Position numbers and translations under genes: made by a program. A stretch of 64,000 bases of DNA, taken from positions 30,589 to 94,588 of the forward strand of contig JAOVVO010000291.1 in the NCBI GenBank assembly GCA_028564675.1, written 5' to 3'. Positions 63,441-64,000 of this stretch are shown piece by piece; the first letter of the stretch is position 1; each line of letters opens with the position of its first letter. The notes below the pieces were generated by a model. The model had not been told where the DNA came from. It saw only the letters and a list, made by a program, of their open reading frames with translations, and ran no database searches. The stretch comes from Onchocerca lupi (taxonomy: Eukaryota; Nematoda; Chromadorea; Rhabditida; Onchocercidae).

Positions 63441-64000
63441 AATGAGAGAACAACCGTAATCTGCAACTGTTTTCTGTACAAAGTTTCCAAAAATATGTAA
63501 TAAATTTCAAAACATTATATAAGAAGCCAATATTCCAGTCCTCAGAAGCCAATATTCCAGTCCCGTTGAGTTCAAAACCATAATCTAACAATTTCAAATA
63601 GAATTATGCGGTAGAAATATTAGTTATTTCGACGATTGCCTAGGGAAGAAGATGCGCCCTGTAATTGCTTCATCATATTTTGCAAACCACCCATACCACC
63701 CATTTGCTGCAACACTCGTGGATCCATCATTTTTGCCATTTGTTGATTGAGCTTTTGCAGTTGAGATGGGTTGATGTTTTTCGTATTCATATCACCATTC
63801 TGCAACCAATAAAAAATAATAAATAAGTAATAAACAAGTAAACAATCAGTTAGATCCGAGTAATAACTTTGACAAGAGCAGATTTAATTTTCTGGAAAAT
63901 AAAAAAGTAAAAACAACGAATGCCTTGATCATAATAAAAACTCTAAGGAACTGCTTTGTCTAAATTAACATATTATCCAATGTTTGCAATTCTGATATAT
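63441..64000. repeat. segmental duplicate, copy B (runs off the window)
   Basis: Same-orientation match to 60747-61271. It carries the intact SRP54 exon. A 21-bp unit (AGAAGCCAATATTCCAGTCC) is repeated in tandem at about 63521-63562 in this copy only. Confidence 0.85.
63620..63799 (-). CDS. srp54: signal recognition particle 54 kDa protein, last exon
   Basis: After a TTGGTTGCAG acceptor, 59 codons run to TAA. They encode the C-terminal end of the SRP54 M domain: NPSQLQKLNQQMAKMMDPRV, then QQMGGMGGLQNMMKQL and a short Gly/Ser/Asn tail. This is one of the most conserved stretches of eukaryotic SRP54, the cytosolic GTPase that binds signal sequences and 7S RNA; the methionines line the signal-sequence groove. 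The exon enters in phase 0. The G domain and the rest of the gene lie beyond the right edge. The frame is intact, unlike the copy at 60901-61063. Confidence 0.93.
   Translation of the reverse strand, partial: NGDMNTKNINPSQLQKLNQQMAKMMDPRVLQQMGGMGGLQNMMKQLQGASSSLGNRRNN

Overview
The window looks like nuclear DNA of a parasitic nematode, most probably a filarial or related spirurid worm. It is very AT-rich and full of long poly(A)/poly(T) runs. Its genes are split into many small exons with T-rich 3' splice sites ending TTTCAG, TTTTAG or often TTTTAAG, and it carries a cuticle collagen, a sigma-type glutathione S-transferase and an ODR-2/Ly6-like secreted protein. I see no bacterial-style operons, CRISPR arrays or convincing tRNA/rRNA genes. 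All exon models were built by eye from open frames, GT..AG (once GC..AG) borders and phase matching between exons.

Left part, plus strand. A complete five-exon GST lies at 666-1894. After a mostly empty 3 kb with one orphan exon candidate comes a large gene (4915-16234, 23 exons, about 972 aa). It encodes a signal peptide, a long ectodomain, one membrane helix and a very basic tail. A further exon set (15467-15591 joined to 18775-19527) keeps frame with the same upstream exons and would supply a different membrane helix and tail, so this locus may make two receptors with alternative C-termini. Between the two tails, on the minus strand, sits a small candidate gene (17892-17500): a TATA box and an E2F-type site abut a start codon, and the last exon ends in a textbook PCNA-binding (PIP) box.

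Middle. About 8 kb (19528-27661) holds little except one small candidate secreted peptide on the minus strand. A cuticle collagen follows at 27662-29577, with a nearly perfect long hairpin just downstream. A cluster of nuclear-receptor half sites lies at 32321-32378.

Right part. A 17-exon minus-strand gene runs from 56575 down to 32598 (714 aa in the best model). It has one N-terminal membrane helix, a long Ser/Asp/Glu-rich middle and a helical, hydrophobic C-terminal part. Its layout faintly recalls mitoguardin (FAM73), but I cannot prove that. It contains a GC-AG intron, a possible 25-nt intron, and a 9.6-kb intron that hosts a complete Ly6-like gene on the opposite strand (40802-41622). 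The right edge holds the last exon of SRP54 (63799-63620, minus). A decayed second copy of that exon and its flanks lies at 60747-61271, with degenerate coding-like sequence between the two copies.
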